The translations under genes and the position numbers were made by a program. From contig NZ_FNAD01000018.1 in the NCBI RefSeq assembly GCF_900101745.1, positions 62,001 to 126,000 on the forward strand: a stretch of DNA of 64,000 nucleotides. Reading direction: 5' to 3'. This document shows, one piece after another, positions 51,500-60,082 of this stretch (positions are counted from its first letter, which is position 1; each line of letters opens with the position of its first letter). Under the pieces are notes generated by a model. The model searched no databases. It was given only the letters and a program-made list of their open reading frames with translations, and was not told the origin of the DNA. The DNA comes from Glycomyces harbinensis (GTDB taxonomy: Bacteria > Actinomycetota > Actinomycetes > Mycobacteriales > Micromonosporaceae).

Positions 51500-52312
51500 A
51501 TGACGAACGACAAAGCCGCACGCTTCCGCTCCCTCCACACCACACCCCCGCTGCGCCTCCCGAACTGCTGGGACGCCGGCAGCGCCGCGGTCATCGCCGC
51601 CGCGGGCGCCGAAGCGATCGCGACCACCAGTGCCGGGATCGCCTGGAGCCTCGGGCGCCCCGACGGGGACGCGATCGACCGCGAGACCGCGCTCGCCGCG
51701 ATCGAGCGAGTGGTCAAGGCCGTCGACGTGCCGGTCACCGCCGACATCGAGAGCGGCTTCGGCGCCACGCCGAAGGACGTCGCCGAAACCCTCGCCGCGG
51801 TCGCCGGCACCGGTGCGGTCGGCGTCAACATCGAGGACTCCGACGTCGGGACGCCCGGCGCGCTGCGCCCGATCGCCGAGCAGGCCGAACGGTACGCCGC
51901 CGCCCGCGAAGGGGCCGGCGCCGACCTGTTCATCAACGCGCGCATCGACGTCTACCTCATGGGCATCGGCGAGGAGGCCGCCCGCCTCGACGCCGTCGTC
52001 GAGCGCGCGGGCGCCTACGCCGAGGCCGGCGTCGACGGGATCTTCGTGCCCGGCGTGGCCGACGCGGCGGTGATCGCCGAACTGGTGCAGGCGATCCGGC
52101 TGCCGCTCAACGTGCTGGCCGGCCCCGGCTCGCCGACGCCGTCCGAACTCGGCAGGCTCGGCGTCGCCCGCATCAGCCTCGGCAGCGGCGTCGCCTCCGC
52201 GGCCTACGGCGTGGCCCGGCGGGTCACGCTCGCCCTCCTCGAAGAGGACGCCTACGCCCCGGGCGAGGGCGGCGCCGACTACGGCACCATGCAGGGCCTG
52301 CTCCTGCGCTGA
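51500..52312 (+). CDS. Isocitrate lyase/PEP mutase family protein
   Basis: A 270-residue TIM-barrel enzyme: LRLPNCWDAGSAAVIAAAGAEAIATTSAGIAWSLG, then VTADIESGFGATPKDVAET, GVNIEDSDVG and INARIDVYL, matching the Mg-binding acidic residues of the PEP mutase/2-methylisocitrate lyase group. The usual catalytic KKCGH stretch of true isocitrate lyases is absent, so it belongs to the shorter carboxyphosphonoenolpyruvate mutase-like set; reaction unknown. ATG 51500 is preferred over 51446. Confidence 0.9.
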   Translation: MTNDKAARFRSLHTTPPLRLPNCWDAGSAAVIAAAGAEAIATTSAGIAWSLGRPDGDAIDRETALAAIERVVKAVDVPVTADIESGFGATPKDVAETLAAVAGTGAVGVNIEDSDVGTPGALRPIAEQAERYAAAREGAGADLFINARIDVYLMGIGEEAARLDAVVERAGAYAEAGVDGIFVPGVADAAVIAELVQAIRLPLNVLAGPGSPTPSELGRLGVARISLGSGVASAAYGVARRVTLALLEEDAYAPGEGGADYGTMQGLLLR

Positions 52313-52340
52313 CCCCGTTCGCCGCGCGGTCGCGGCCACG

Positions 52341-52368
52341 GCGGCCGGCGGGGCAACCCGCCGGCCGC
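52341..52368 (+). terminator. Hairpin terminator
   Basis: Perfect 12-bp stem gcggccggcggg (52341-52352) / cccgccggccgc (52357-52368), gcaa loop, 28 bases after the PEP mutase-like stop. Confidence 0.8.
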
Positions 52369-52429
52369 CCCGCCCGACCTCACCGCCGCACGGAAGGCAC
52401 TGTCGGTCGCTCCCGCTAAGCTCGCGGGC

Positions 52430-52792
52430 ATGTCAGAACGACCGGAATTCGCGAGCTTCCCCAACGTGACGTTCGTCGAGGGCGAGACGAACGACTCGGT
52501 GATCTACAGTCCCGGCGGCTCGGCCGACATCCACCTGCAGGAGGTCTTCGCCGCCCACGGGCTCGAAGGCTCCGGCTACGACTGGCAGTCGGCGGTGCAC
52601 GCCGCCCTGGTCGAGCGCGGTCCGCTGCTCGAGCGGTTCGCCTTCGACTCCGAGGCCGGCATGTTCTGCGCCTACGGCACCGACCGCGAGGCGCTCGGCG
52701 AGGTCGCGACGACCCTCGAAGCGCTCCTCGCCCAACCGGTGAAGCTGGTGGAGGCGCTGGCCGTCGCCGCCGAACGCGACCTGTTCGACTAG
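52430..52792 (+). CDS. Imm51-like immunity family protein
   Basis: A 120-residue protein. The pattern GLEGSGYDWQSAVHAALVE followed by FDSEAGMFCAYGTDREALGEVATTLEALL matches the Imm51 family, immunity partners of polymorphic toxins. No toxin gene is next to it, so it is an orphan here or the family member has another job. ATG 52430 is clear. Confidence 0.7.
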   Translation: MSERPEFASFPNVTFVEGETNDSVIYSPGGSADIHLQEVFAAHGLEGSGYDWQSAVHAALVERGPLLERFAFDSEAGMFCAYGTDREALGEVATTLEALLAQPVKLVEALAVAAERDLFD

Positions 52793-52809
52793 CGGGCCGA
52801 GCCGAGACC

Positions 52810-53256
52810 TCACTGCTGCGGGGCGTCTCGGATCATGCAGGTGAGGCGGCCGGTGCACACACGCCGGCCCTCGTCGTCGCTCACGATGATCTCGTAGGTC
52901 GCCGTCGAGCGGCCCCGGTGGATCGGGGTCGCCACCCCCTCGACGCTCCCCGAGCGGACCGCCCGGTGATGCGTCACGTTGAGGTCCACGCCGACCGCGA
53001 TCCTGCCGGGGCCCGCGTGGAGCATCGCGCCCACCGAGCCGAGCGTCTCGGCCAGGACCGCCGAGGCCCCGCCGTGCAGGAGCCCGTAGGGCTGCCGGTT
53101 CCCCTCGACGGCCATCCGCGCCACGACCCGCTCGGCCGCAGCCTCGATCACGTCGATGCCCATGCGGTCGCCCAGCTCTCCGGCGGAGAACAGCCTGTCG
53201 AGGTCCATGCCCGCACCGGCGAACCGCTCGCGCACCTCAGGGGGAATCTCGGTCAT
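52810..53256 (-). CDS. PaaI-type thioesterase (hotdog fold)
   Basis: A 148-residue hotdog enzyme. The hallmark NRQPYGLLHGGASAVLAETLGSVGA contains the HGG loop and the catalytic Asp/Glu on the long helix; the following VGVDLNVTHHRAVRSGSVEGVATPIHRGRSTATYEI completes the 4HBT/PaaI domain. It hydrolyses acyl-CoA, probably aromatic or medium-chain; substrate unknown. ATG 53256 is chosen over a longer basic leader. Confidence 0.93.
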   Translation of the reverse strand: MTEIPPEVRERFAGAGMDLDRLFSAGELGDRMGIDVIEAAAERVVARMAVEGNRQPYGLLHGGASAVLAETLGSVGAMLHAGPGRIAVGVDLNVTHHRAVRSGSVEGVATPIHRGRSTATYEIIVSDDEGRRVCTGRLTCMIRDAPQQ

Positions 53257-53370
53257 GCCTGGCGGCTCCGTTCCGTCCGGGGCCGCGCGGGACCGCGCGG
53301 CTCTCGGCACAGTCTAGGTCGGCTCCGGATTCTCACGGCGCCGTCGCCCGCTTCGCCCCGGCCCGGGCAT

Positions 53371-53412
53371 GCGGCGGGGCCGCGGGCGCGAAAGCGCCTG
53401 CGGCCCCGCCGC
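53371..53412 (-). terminator. Terminator with GAAA tetraloop
   Basis: A 19-bp stem with one G-T wobble (53371-53389 against 53394-53412) closed by gaaa, directly downstream of the leftward esterase gene. Confidence 0.85.
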
Positions 53413-53425
53413 TCTCCAGGGGGTG

Positions 53426-54739
53426 TCAGGCAGGTGTACAGGTCACCGTCGGGGTCACTGCCGATCCCGTTCCGATGAAGCCCCAGGCCGACGATTTCGT
53501 CTGGCCCGCGTTCACCGTACCGTTCCAGTCCACATCGGTCGCGGTCACGGTCGACCCGCTCGAGGTCACGGTCGCGTTCCAGGAACTGGAGATCGTCTGG
53601 CCGGCCGGCCAGGTCCACGTCAGCCTCCAGCCGCTGATCGCCGCGTCGCCCGCCGTCACGTCGACGTTGGCCTGCCAGCCCGAGTTCCACGAGCTGACCA
53701 CCTTGACGGCCGCCGAGCACCCGCCCGCGGGCCCCGCCGTGGGGCTCGTCGTCGGGTCGGTCGGCCCGCTCGTCGGCGAGGTCGTCGGCTCGGTGTCCGT
53801 GTCGTACCCGAAGAACTCCAGCGCCCGCGACGCCATGCCCCACGCGTACAGGTTGTGCCCCGTCCCCTGCAGGCTGATCGCCTCGACCGCGGCCTGGGCC
53901 CCGGTGCCGCCGTAGCGGGTCCGGTTCCAGTTCGTCTGCGGCACGTCGGAGAGGTCCGGGGTCTGGTCGGTCCCGTGGACGTTCGTCCACTGGTCGATCT
54001 GCTCCTGGAAGTTGGGGTACCGCAGCGTGTCGTCGTTGGTGCCGTGCCAGATCTGCATCCGCGGCCACGGGCCCGAGTATCCGGCGTTGTTGGACCGCAC
54101 CGCGTCGCCCCACTGCTGCGGGGTCCGGTTGATCGTGCCGCCCGAGCACTCCGAGTTCCACTCGGAGCCGTTCGTGGTCGCGAAGCACGTGTACGGGACG
54201 CCCGAGAAGGCCGCGCCCGCCTCGAACACCTCGGGGTAGACCGCGAGCATCACGTTGGTCATCATCGCGCCCGAGGACACCCCGGTCGAATAGACCTGGT
54301 CCGGGTCCACGTTGTACCGCGCGTCGACCCAGTCCATCATGGACTTGACGCCGACCGAGTCGCTGCCGCCGCCCGACAGCGAGGCCGGGGACGAGACGTC
54401 CCAGCACTTGCTCGACCGCGTCACCGACGGGTACAGCACGACGAACCCGTGCTGGTCCGCCAGCTGGGCCCACTCGGTGCCGCTGTGGAAGGCCGGACCT
54501 GAGCCGGTGCAGTAGTGGAGGGCCACCACCAGCGCCGGCTCCGGGTCGACGTTGTCGGGCACGTACAGGTACATCTGGAGGTTGCTGGGGTTGTTCCCGA
54601 AGTTCGTGATCTCGGTCAGGCTCGCCGCACTGGCCGGCCTGGGCATCATGACCGCGACGAGGGCGGCCGCCGCGACGAAGATCGCGGCCGCCGCCGCGAC
54701 CAGTCCTCGCCGCACGCGCGGGTGGGTTGCAACTGACAT
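53426..54739 (-). CDS. Secreted CE1/PHB-depolymerase-type esterase with CBM2
   Basis: A 437-residue exported enzyme. Signal peptide ends about residue 39 (ASA). The esterase domain (about 45-320) is the Esterase_PHB/LpqC group: [11 protein letters not shown], nucleophile Ser155 in GVSSGAMM and catalytic His in [12 protein letters not shown] Thr/Pro/Ser linker (about 322-346) leads to a C-terminal CBM2 ([21 protein letters not shown]...AVTPTVTC). These enzymes are acetylxylan or feruloyl esterases in cellulolytic actinomycetes; the CBM2 points to plant cell wall rather than PHB. ATG 54739 follows agagagga; a CebR-like box lies upstream. Confidence 0.92.
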   Translation of the reverse strand: MSVATHPRVRRGLVAAAAAIFVAAAALVAVMMPRPASAASLTEITNFGNNPSNLQMYLYVPDNVDPEPALVVALHYCTGSGPAFHSGTEWAQLADQHGFVVLYPSVTRSSKCWDVSSPASLSGGGSDSVGVKSMMDWVDARYNVDPDQVYSTGVSSGAMMTNVMLAVYPEVFEAGAAFSGVPYTCFATTNGSEWNSECSGGTINRTPQQWGDAVRSNNAGYSGPWPRMQIWHGTNDDTLRYPNFQEQIDQWTNVHGTDQTPDLSDVPQTNWNRTRYGGTGAQAAVEAISLQGTGHNLYAWGMASRALEFFGYDTDTEPTTSPTSGPTDPTTSPTAGPAGGCSAAVKVVSSWNSGWQANVDVTAGDAAISGWRLTWTWPAGQTISSSWNATVTSSGSTVTATDVDWNGTVNAGQTKSSAWGFIGTGSAVTPTVTCTPA

Positions 54740-54860
54740 GGGGTCCTCTCTAGACGCTGCCGGGGCGTCGGGACGGCCCGGGGATCAGGCCGTGCGAGCC
54801 GGAAGAAGGAACGGGGGTCGCAATGAGGGTCCACACACTATATATCTATGGACTTCGATA

Positions 54861-54874
54861 TGCAAGCGCTCCCA
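54861..54874 (-). promoter_or_regulatory. CebR-like operator of the esterase gene
   Basis: tgcaagcgctccca matches the CebR consensus TGGGAGCGCTCCCA at 12 of 14 positions, including the AGCGCT core. It is 122-135 bases upstream of the esterase ATG at 54739, next to an AT-rich tatatctat patch. Confidence 0.6.
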
Positions 54875-54883
54875 ACACGGCGC

Positions 54884-55519
54884 TCAGGCCCGTTCGCCCG
54901 CCGCCGCCGCGATGCCCAGGCCGATCAGGGCCGTGCCCCCGGTCCGCCCGAGGATCAGCCTCGGCCGCGGCTTCTTCAGCGCCTCCCGCGCCGCCGAGGC
55001 CACCAGTCCCCACACCGAGTCGCACGCCGCGCACAGCACCGCGAACGTCCCGCCCAGCAGCAGCATCTGCATCGTCGCCGAACCGGCCGCGGGGTTCACG
55101 AACTGCGGCAGGATCGCCAGGAAGAACAGGATCGACTTCGGGTTGAGCAGGCCCACCATGAAACCCTCGGCCATCGTCGCCAGCACCCGCTTCGGCGAGT
55201 CCGCCCCGTCCTCGGGAGACGCCATGAGGCCCTTGCGGTCCCGCAGCGCCTTCACGCCCAGGTAGACCAGATACGCCGCGCCCGCGTACTTCACGATCGC
55301 GAACGCCAGCGCCGACTCGGTGATGAGCGCCCCGAGTCCGACCGCGACCAGCGCCGAGGAGCAGAACGTGCCCAGCGCGTTGCCCCAGGCCGTCAGCACG
55401 GCCTGCCGTCGTCCGTAGGCGATGGCGCGCCCGACGACGAACATGACCGACGGGCCGGGGATCAGGATGAGGATGAGGGAGGCGACGAGGAACGCCAGGA
55501 ACTGCGGAGTGCTCGACAT
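54884..55519 (-). CDS. LysE/RhtB family exporter
   Basis: A 211-residue inner-membrane protein with six TM helices. The start MSSTPQFLAFLVASLILILIPGPSVMFVVGRAIAYG contains the family PGP motif; GFMVGLLNPKSILFFLAILPQFV (LNPK block) is also diagnostic. It exports amino acids or similar small molecules. ATG 55519; the much longer frame upstream is an artefact of the GC-rich membrane-protein gene on the other strand. Confidence 0.93.
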   Translation of the reverse strand: MSSTPQFLAFLVASLILILIPGPSVMFVVGRAIAYGRRQAVLTAWGNALGTFCSSALVAVGLGALITESALAFAIVKYAGAAYLVYLGVKALRDRKGLMASPEDGADSPKRVLATMAEGFMVGLLNPKSILFFLAILPQFVNPAAGSATMQMLLLGGTFAVLCAACDSVWGLVASAAREALKKPRPRLILGRTGGTALIGLGIAAAAGERA

Positions 55520-55642
55520 GCACCGATCGAACCATCCGCGCGGCGGGTTGGCAACCGCGTATCCGGTCCCGTGGACCGGCCCGATCCGGGGTGACGCATG
55601 ATACAGGGATCCTGTCCACCCCCCTTCCACACAGGAGCATGC

Positions 55643-57304
55643 ATGGACCGCCCCACCGGCACGGGGACCCAACCGCCCCACGACAACCCGACACTGACCT
55701 TCCGACGGCCGGCGGCAAGCGCCTTCCCGCCGCCGCGCTCCTACAGCCCGCCGGTGCACCCCCTCGGCGACGCCGCCCGCGTCGCCGGCGGCCTCGCCCT
55801 GCTGGCCCTCCCGGTCGCCGCCCTGGTGCTCGCGTACCTCCTCCCCACGATCCGCACGATCCAGCTCAGCCGCATCGAGCACCTCGGGATCTTCGACGAC
55901 TCCAACGCGATCGGCCCGGCGAACTACGACGACCAGATCGCCGGGGGCGCCTTCGTCGACGGCCTCGCCCGGCTCATCGGGCCGATCCTCGTGACCGTCC
56001 TCATCGGAGCGGTGCTGGCGCCGCTGCTCGCGTGGGTCCTCCACCGCTCCGGCGCCCGCACCCGCGCCGCCTCCCGGATCGTCTGGACGCTCGCCGCGGT
56101 CGCCTTCGCGCCCACCGCGGTCACCGTCGCCTGGATCGCGGACCGCGTCCTGTCCGGGAGCGACCGCGAACTGGGCGTGTACGACTGGACCGGGCTCCTC
56201 GCCGGCGTCGTGCTCGGCCTCGGCGTCCTGGCCGGGCTCGCCGCCCAGCGCGGCGGCGCCGCCACCGGCAGGCCCGCCGCCGGGGCGCTCACCGTCGCCG
56301 GGCTGAGCGCCTTCGCGCTCGTCGCCGCCGGCCTCCAGTCCTTCGCCTACACCTCGGTCAGCGAGGTGCCCGGGGACGCCCCGCCCCCGGTCGTCCAGAT
56401 CTTCGAGGGCCTCTACGTCGGCCGCAACATCGGCACCGCCGCGGCCGTCTCGGTGCTGCTGCTGACGATCCTCGCCGGACTCGGCCTCGCGGCCGCCGTC
56501 CTGTTCCTGGTCTCGCACCTCAGGATCGACGTCACCGCCGGCCCCGCCGAACCCGACAGGGCCCGGCCCCTCGCGCTCACCGCAGGGATCACCGCGCTGG
56601 TGCTCGCCCTCGCCGCGGTCGGCTACTTCCTCCTGCCGTGGATCACCCGGATCGGCGAAGGCCCCGACGGCGACTACGACCTGTGGTTCATCATCCGCCA
56701 GACCTGGGGCCCGCCCCTGGTCACCACCGCCGTCGCCCTCGCGACCGCGCTCATCGGCGGCTTCGCGATCGGCGCGCTGCGCCCCTTCGGCGACGGCTCG
56801 CGCTGGCTTCTGCTCCTGTTCGCGCCCTGGCTGTTCGTCGGCTCCGGGCCCCTCGGCGCGGCCAACCTCGAGGCGATCGCCGAGGACGGCGAATGGATGG
56901 TCATCGGCTCGTTCCCGGCCCGGGTCTGGGTCGCCATCCCCGTCCTGTTCCTGTTCACCGCCCTGTTCTGGGGCCTGGAGGACCGCCGCCGCGCCGCCCT
57001 GCACGAAGGTATGTCCGAAAAGGACGCCCGCCGCGCGTTCGTCGCCGGCGCCTGGCCCATGACGGCGCTCCTGGGCCTCGCCCTGCTCCTGGTCTTCGGC
57101 CAGGACGTGTTCTGGCAGCAGATCACCTGGCAGGGGATGCTCTCGACCGGCTACATGATGCACGCCCTGGAGAACCTCGACTTCGAGCACACGGCGGTCA
57201 CCCTCGGCTACCCGATCCCCGTGCTCGCCGCCGTCGTCCTCGCGGCGCTGGCCCTGGCGATCTGGTACCTGCCGAAGGTCGCCGTCAAGGTCGGCCGCGA
57301 ATAG
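55643..57304 (+). CDS. Large polytopic membrane protein, possible transporter
   Basis: A 553-residue protein. After a cytoplasmic Pro-rich N-terminus (about 1-45) it has ten to twelve TM helices, including VAGGLALLALPVAALVLAYLLP, LIGPILVTVLIGAVLAPLLAWVL, GLLAGVVLGLGVLAGLAA, AAAVSVLLLTILAGLGLAAAVLFLV, PLVTTAVALATALIGGFAIGAL and AVVLAALALAIWYLP. The opening PTIRTIQLSRIEH...GPANYDDQI recalls the start of CUT1 sugar permeases, and a second half looks similar, but I see no clear EAA loop or ATPase partner. ATG 55643 follows acaggag. Confidence 0.65.
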   Translation: MDRPTGTGTQPPHDNPTLTFRRPAASAFPPPRSYSPPVHPLGDAARVAGGLALLALPVAALVLAYLLPTIRTIQLSRIEHLGIFDDSNAIGPANYDDQIAGGAFVDGLARLIGPILVTVLIGAVLAPLLAWVLHRSGARTRAASRIVWTLAAVAFAPTAVTVAWIADRVLSGSDRELGVYDWTGLLAGVVLGLGVLAGLAAQRGGAATGRPAAGALTVAGLSAFALVAAGLQSFAYTSVSEVPGDAPPPVVQIFEGLYVGRNIGTAAAVSVLLLTILAGLGLAAAVLFLVSHLRIDVTAGPAEPDRARPLALTAGITALVLALAAVGYFLLPWITRIGEGPDGDYDLWFIIRQTWGPPLVTTAVALATALIGGFAIGALRPFGDGSRWLLLLFAPWLFVGSGPLGAANLEAIAEDGEWMVIGSFPARVWVAIPVLFLFTALFWGLEDRRRAALHEGMSEKDARRAFVAGAWPMTALLGLALLLVFGQDVFWQQITWQGMLSTGYMMHALENLDFEHTAVTLGYPIPVLAAVVLAALALAIWYLPKVAVKVGRE

Positions 57305-57340
57305 CGGTAGAGGGGCCGGCTGATGCCGGCCCCTCTACCG
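57305..57340. terminator. Bidirectional hairpin terminator
   Basis: Perfect 16-bp stem cggtagaggggccggc (57305-57320) / gccggcccctctaccg (57325-57340), tgat loop, between two convergent genes ending at 57304 and 57352. Confidence 0.85.
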
Positions 57341-57351
57341 CGCGTTCAGGT

Positions 57352-57894
57352 TCAACTGCGGACGAACTCGATGTCGTGGAAGCGCCGCGCCGCCGTGTCG
57401 TAGTGCAGCCGCGCGCCCTCCATGTAGCCGAACAGCGCGCCCCACTCGTCGTGCTCGGCCTCGGGGAACAGCGCCACCAGGCCGCACTCGATGTGGCCGC
57501 CGTGGCCGATGACCAGCCCCGCGTCGCCCGGACCGAGCGGCGACATCAGCTCGCCCCACTGGCGCCCGAGCGCGTGCGAGTAGTCGCTGACGGCGCTGCC
57601 GCGGCGGCCCACCAGCCGCGCCAGCCGCGTGAACGGGGCGCCGACGTCGTGCGAGGCCGCCTGCGACTCCTGGAGGAACGCGTTCACGTTGTGCAGCGTC
57701 GGCAGTTCGGTGGTCACCGCGAAGCCCATCGCGATCGCCGTCTCCCTCGCCCGGGGCGCGACGCTGGTCGCCACGACCTCGAACGGGCCCATCAGGGTGC
57801 CGGACCAGCGGGCGAGCTCGACACCCTCCTGGGAGAGATGGACGGCCTCGTCCCCGTTGCGCTTGCTGTGCCGACGGATCTCGAGCATGGGCAT
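57352..57894 (-). CDS. Histidine phosphatase superfamily protein
   Basis: A 180-residue protein of the phosphoglycerate-mutase-like fold. The N-terminal motif MPMLEIRRHSKRNG holds Arg-His (normally RHG, here RHS), VVATSVAPRARETAIAMG is the second Arg site and VIGHGGHIECGLVAL the second His. These positions fit a phosphatase using a phosphohistidine. Target unknown. ATG 57894 or 57888 may serve as start. The 57895-58115 stretch behind it has no visible feature. Confidence 0.85.
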   Translation of the reverse strand: MPMLEIRRHSKRNGDEAVHLSQEGVELARWSGTLMGPFEVVATSVAPRARETAIAMGFAVTTELPTLHNVNAFLQESQAASHDVGAPFTRLARLVGRRGSAVSDYSHALGRQWGELMSPLGPGDAGLVIGHGGHIECGLVALFPEAEHDEWGALFGYMEGARLHYDTAARRFHDIEFVRS

Positions 57895-58115
57895 AAGGGC
57901 GGTCTCTTCTCTTCTCGAACACGCTGGACGGCAGGGCGGAGCGTGCGGTGCGGCGGCGGTCCGCCTCGAGCCTACGCGGCCCGGCAGCCCCGGGCCAGGA
58001 CGGCTGCGAGACCTACATTAAGGCTCCGGTCGCACTGCGGCGCAAGAGCCCTCCCGCAGTCCAGAACGGTGCGAACCGCCCGCCCGGGCGCATCCGCCGC
58101 CCGCCTTCACCCGGC

Positions 58116-58763
58116 TCAGCGGCCCTTCGGCTGCAGCAGCCCGCGCTCGTAGGCCGCGGCCACCGCCGCGGCCCGGTCGTTGACCTCCAGCTTCGCGTAG
58201 ACGTGCACGAGGTGGGTCTTGACCGTCGCCTCCGAGATGAACAGCTCCGCCGCGGTCTCCCTGTTGCTGCGGCCCTTCGCGATGAGCGCCAGCACCTCCA
58301 GCTCGCGGTCGCTCAGGGGCCCCGCCGCGGCGGGCCTGCGGACCCGGTCCATCAGGACCGACGCGACCGACGGCGCCAGCACCGTCCCGCCCTCGTGCGC
58401 CGCCCGGATCGCCCGCCGCAGCTCCTGCGGCGAGGCGTCCTTGAGCAGATAGCCCGCAGCCCCCGCCTCGATCGCCGGCAGCACGTCCGAATCGGTGTCG
58501 TACGTGGTCAGCACCAGGACCTTCGCGGGCACGCGCAGCGCCGCGAGCTCCCTGATGGCCGACACGCCGTCGGTCCCGGGCATCCGCAGGTCCATGAGGA
58601 TGACGTCCGGCCCGAGCGCGAGCGCCCGGTCCACCGCCTCCCGCCCGTCCGAGGCCTCGCCGACCACGTCGACGTCCTCGGTCCGGTCGAACATGCCGCG
58701 CAGCCCGTCGCGCACCACCGGATGGTCGTCGACGATGAGGACCCGGATCGGCTCAGGCGCCAT
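58116..58763 (-). CDS. NarL/LuxR-type response regulator
   Basis: A 215-residue two-component regulator. Receiver: IRVLIVDDHPVVRDG with acidic pocket and phosphoacceptor Asp58 (VILMDLRMPG), then Thr and Lys sites (VLTTYD, YLLKDAS). DNA-binding LuxR domain: LSDRELEVLALIAKGRSNRETAAELFISEATVKTHLVHVYAKL. Its start overlaps the kinase gene end by 11 bases. It probably activates the ABC exporter of the same operon. Confidence 0.95.
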   Translation of the reverse strand: MAPEPIRVLIVDDHPVVRDGLRGMFDRTEDVDVVGEASDGREAVDRALALGPDVILMDLRMPGTDGVSAIRELAALRVPAKVLVLTTYDTDSDVLPAIEAGAAGYLLKDASPQELRRAIRAAHEGGTVLAPSVASVLMDRVRRPAAAGPLSDRELEVLALIAKGRSNRETAAELFISEATVKTHLVHVYAKLEVNDRAAAVAAAYERGLLQPKGR

Positions 58764-60078
58764 CGGGCACCGCCTGCGCGATCGCGGGGACGCTCGCCGA
58801 CACCACGGTGCCCCGGCCCGGCTCGGACTCGATCGACAGGCGCCCGTCGAGGCGCGCGACGCGCTGGCGCATCGCCGACAGCCCGTAGCCGCCCTTCCCG
58901 GAGGCCCTGGTGCGGCCCGGTTCGAACCCGAGCCCGTCGTCGCGCACGTCGATCGCCAACTGATCCTCCATATAGGAAAGTGTGATGCCGACGCGGCCCG
59001 CCTCGGCGTGCTTGGCCACGTTCGTCAACGCCTCCTGCGCGATCCGCAGCAGCGTCACCTCGACCTCCGGGTGCATCGGCCGGGCCTCGCCGGTCGTGAC
59101 CAGCTCGACCGGGACCGACTCGGACGCCGACCACTTGGACGAGACCTCCGCGAGCGCCTCCGGCAGCTGCGAGGCGTCCAGCGTCGGCGGCCCGATGGCC
59201 TGCACGGTCCGGCGGGCTTCGGCGAGGCTGTCGCGGGCGAGGTCGAGCGCGGAGTCGAGGTGGCGCCGCCGCTGCGCCTCGTCGTCGGTCCCGTCGACCG
59301 CGTGGAGCTGCGCGATGATGCCCGCCAGGCCCTGCGCGACGGTGTCGTGGATCTCGCGGGCCATGCGCTGGCGCTCGTCCAGGACGCCCGCCTCGCGGGC
59401 CTGGGTCATCAGCTGCATGTGGAGCCCTGCGTTCTCCTCCAGCGCGGCCTCCCTGGTGCGGAAGGCCTCTTCGCGCTCGGAGTTGAGCCGCGACATCTGG
59501 TCGTTGAGCCGGAATCCGACGCTGATGGCGGCGATCTGGACCACCACGACGATCGCGTAGATCAGGACGCCCTCGGTGGTGACCCCGCCGCTGAGGATCG
59601 AGGAGTTGACGACGAGCGACGTCGCCGCGATCCCGGCGACCACGACCCTGTGCGGCCGCAGGAGTCCCGCGTGGAAGAAGCCGGTGATGCCGAAGATGAA
59701 ATAGAACATGTCGCGGCTCATCAGCACCGCGCACAGGCCGATCATGACGAAGAAGTACAGCGTGAAGCGCCACGCGTGGGCGTCGCCCCGTTTGAGGGTC
59801 GCATACCCCCACAGGGCGATCGCGGTCTTGGAGGGCCGGCGGGTGTACATCGCGAACACCCACAGGGCCGCGACGGCCGCGATCGCGAGGGTGGTGAGGC
59901 GGAAGCCGACGCCGCGGTCCGTGACGAGCTGCGTCAGGCCGGCGCTGAACACCAGGGTCGCGTAGGGGAGCCATTCCATGAACCGGTTGTACTTGAAGTC
60001 GATCTTGGACTGGCGCCGCTCGTACTCGGCGGCGTCGTCGAGCGTGCGCTCACCGCTGCTGCGCGACCCTGGCGTCAT
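58753..60078 (-). CDS. Sensor histidine kinase (HisKA_3, NarX/DesK type)
   Basis: A 441-residue kinase. Five to six TM helices (about 35-205: MEWLPYATLVFSAGLTQLV, FRLTTLAIAAVAALWVFAM, FTLYFFVMIGLCAVL, GVLIYAIVVVVQIAAIS), a coiled linker, dimerisation box RQRMAREIHDTVAQGLAGI with His244, and the ATPase domain (N-box NVAKHA, G1 DGLGFEPG, G2 GGYGLSAM, GRGTVV). The short outer loops suggest it senses within the membrane, as with kinases of drug-export or envelope-stress systems. Partner of the regulator just downstream. ATG 60078 with gggag upstream. Confidence 0.94.
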   Translation of the reverse strand: MTPGSRSSGERTLDDAAEYERRQSKIDFKYNRFMEWLPYATLVFSAGLTQLVTDRGVGFRLTTLAIAAVAALWVFAMYTRRPSKTAIALWGYATLKRGDAHAWRFTLYFFVMIGLCAVLMSRDMFYFIFGITGFFHAGLLRPHRVVVAGIAATSLVVNSSILSGGVTTEGVLIYAIVVVVQIAAISVGFRLNDQMSRLNSEREEAFRTREAALEENAGLHMQLMTQAREAGVLDERQRMAREIHDTVAQGLAGIIAQLHAVDGTDDEAQRRRHLDSALDLARDSLAEARRTVQAIGPPTLDASQLPEALAEVSSKWSASESVPVELVTTGEARPMHPEVEVTLLRIAQEALTNVAKHAEAGRVGITLSYMEDQLAIDVRDDGLGFEPGRTRASGKGGYGLSAMRQRVARLDGRLSIESEPGRGTVVSASVPAIAQAVPDGA

Positions 60079-60082
60079 GACG

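Noticed and set aside
54884..57190. A 768-codon leftward frame containing LysE as its C-terminus
   Set aside because: Everything before the LysE start is Gly/Glu/Ala/Arg-rich and is antisense to the large membrane protein; LysE has a clear own start at 55519.
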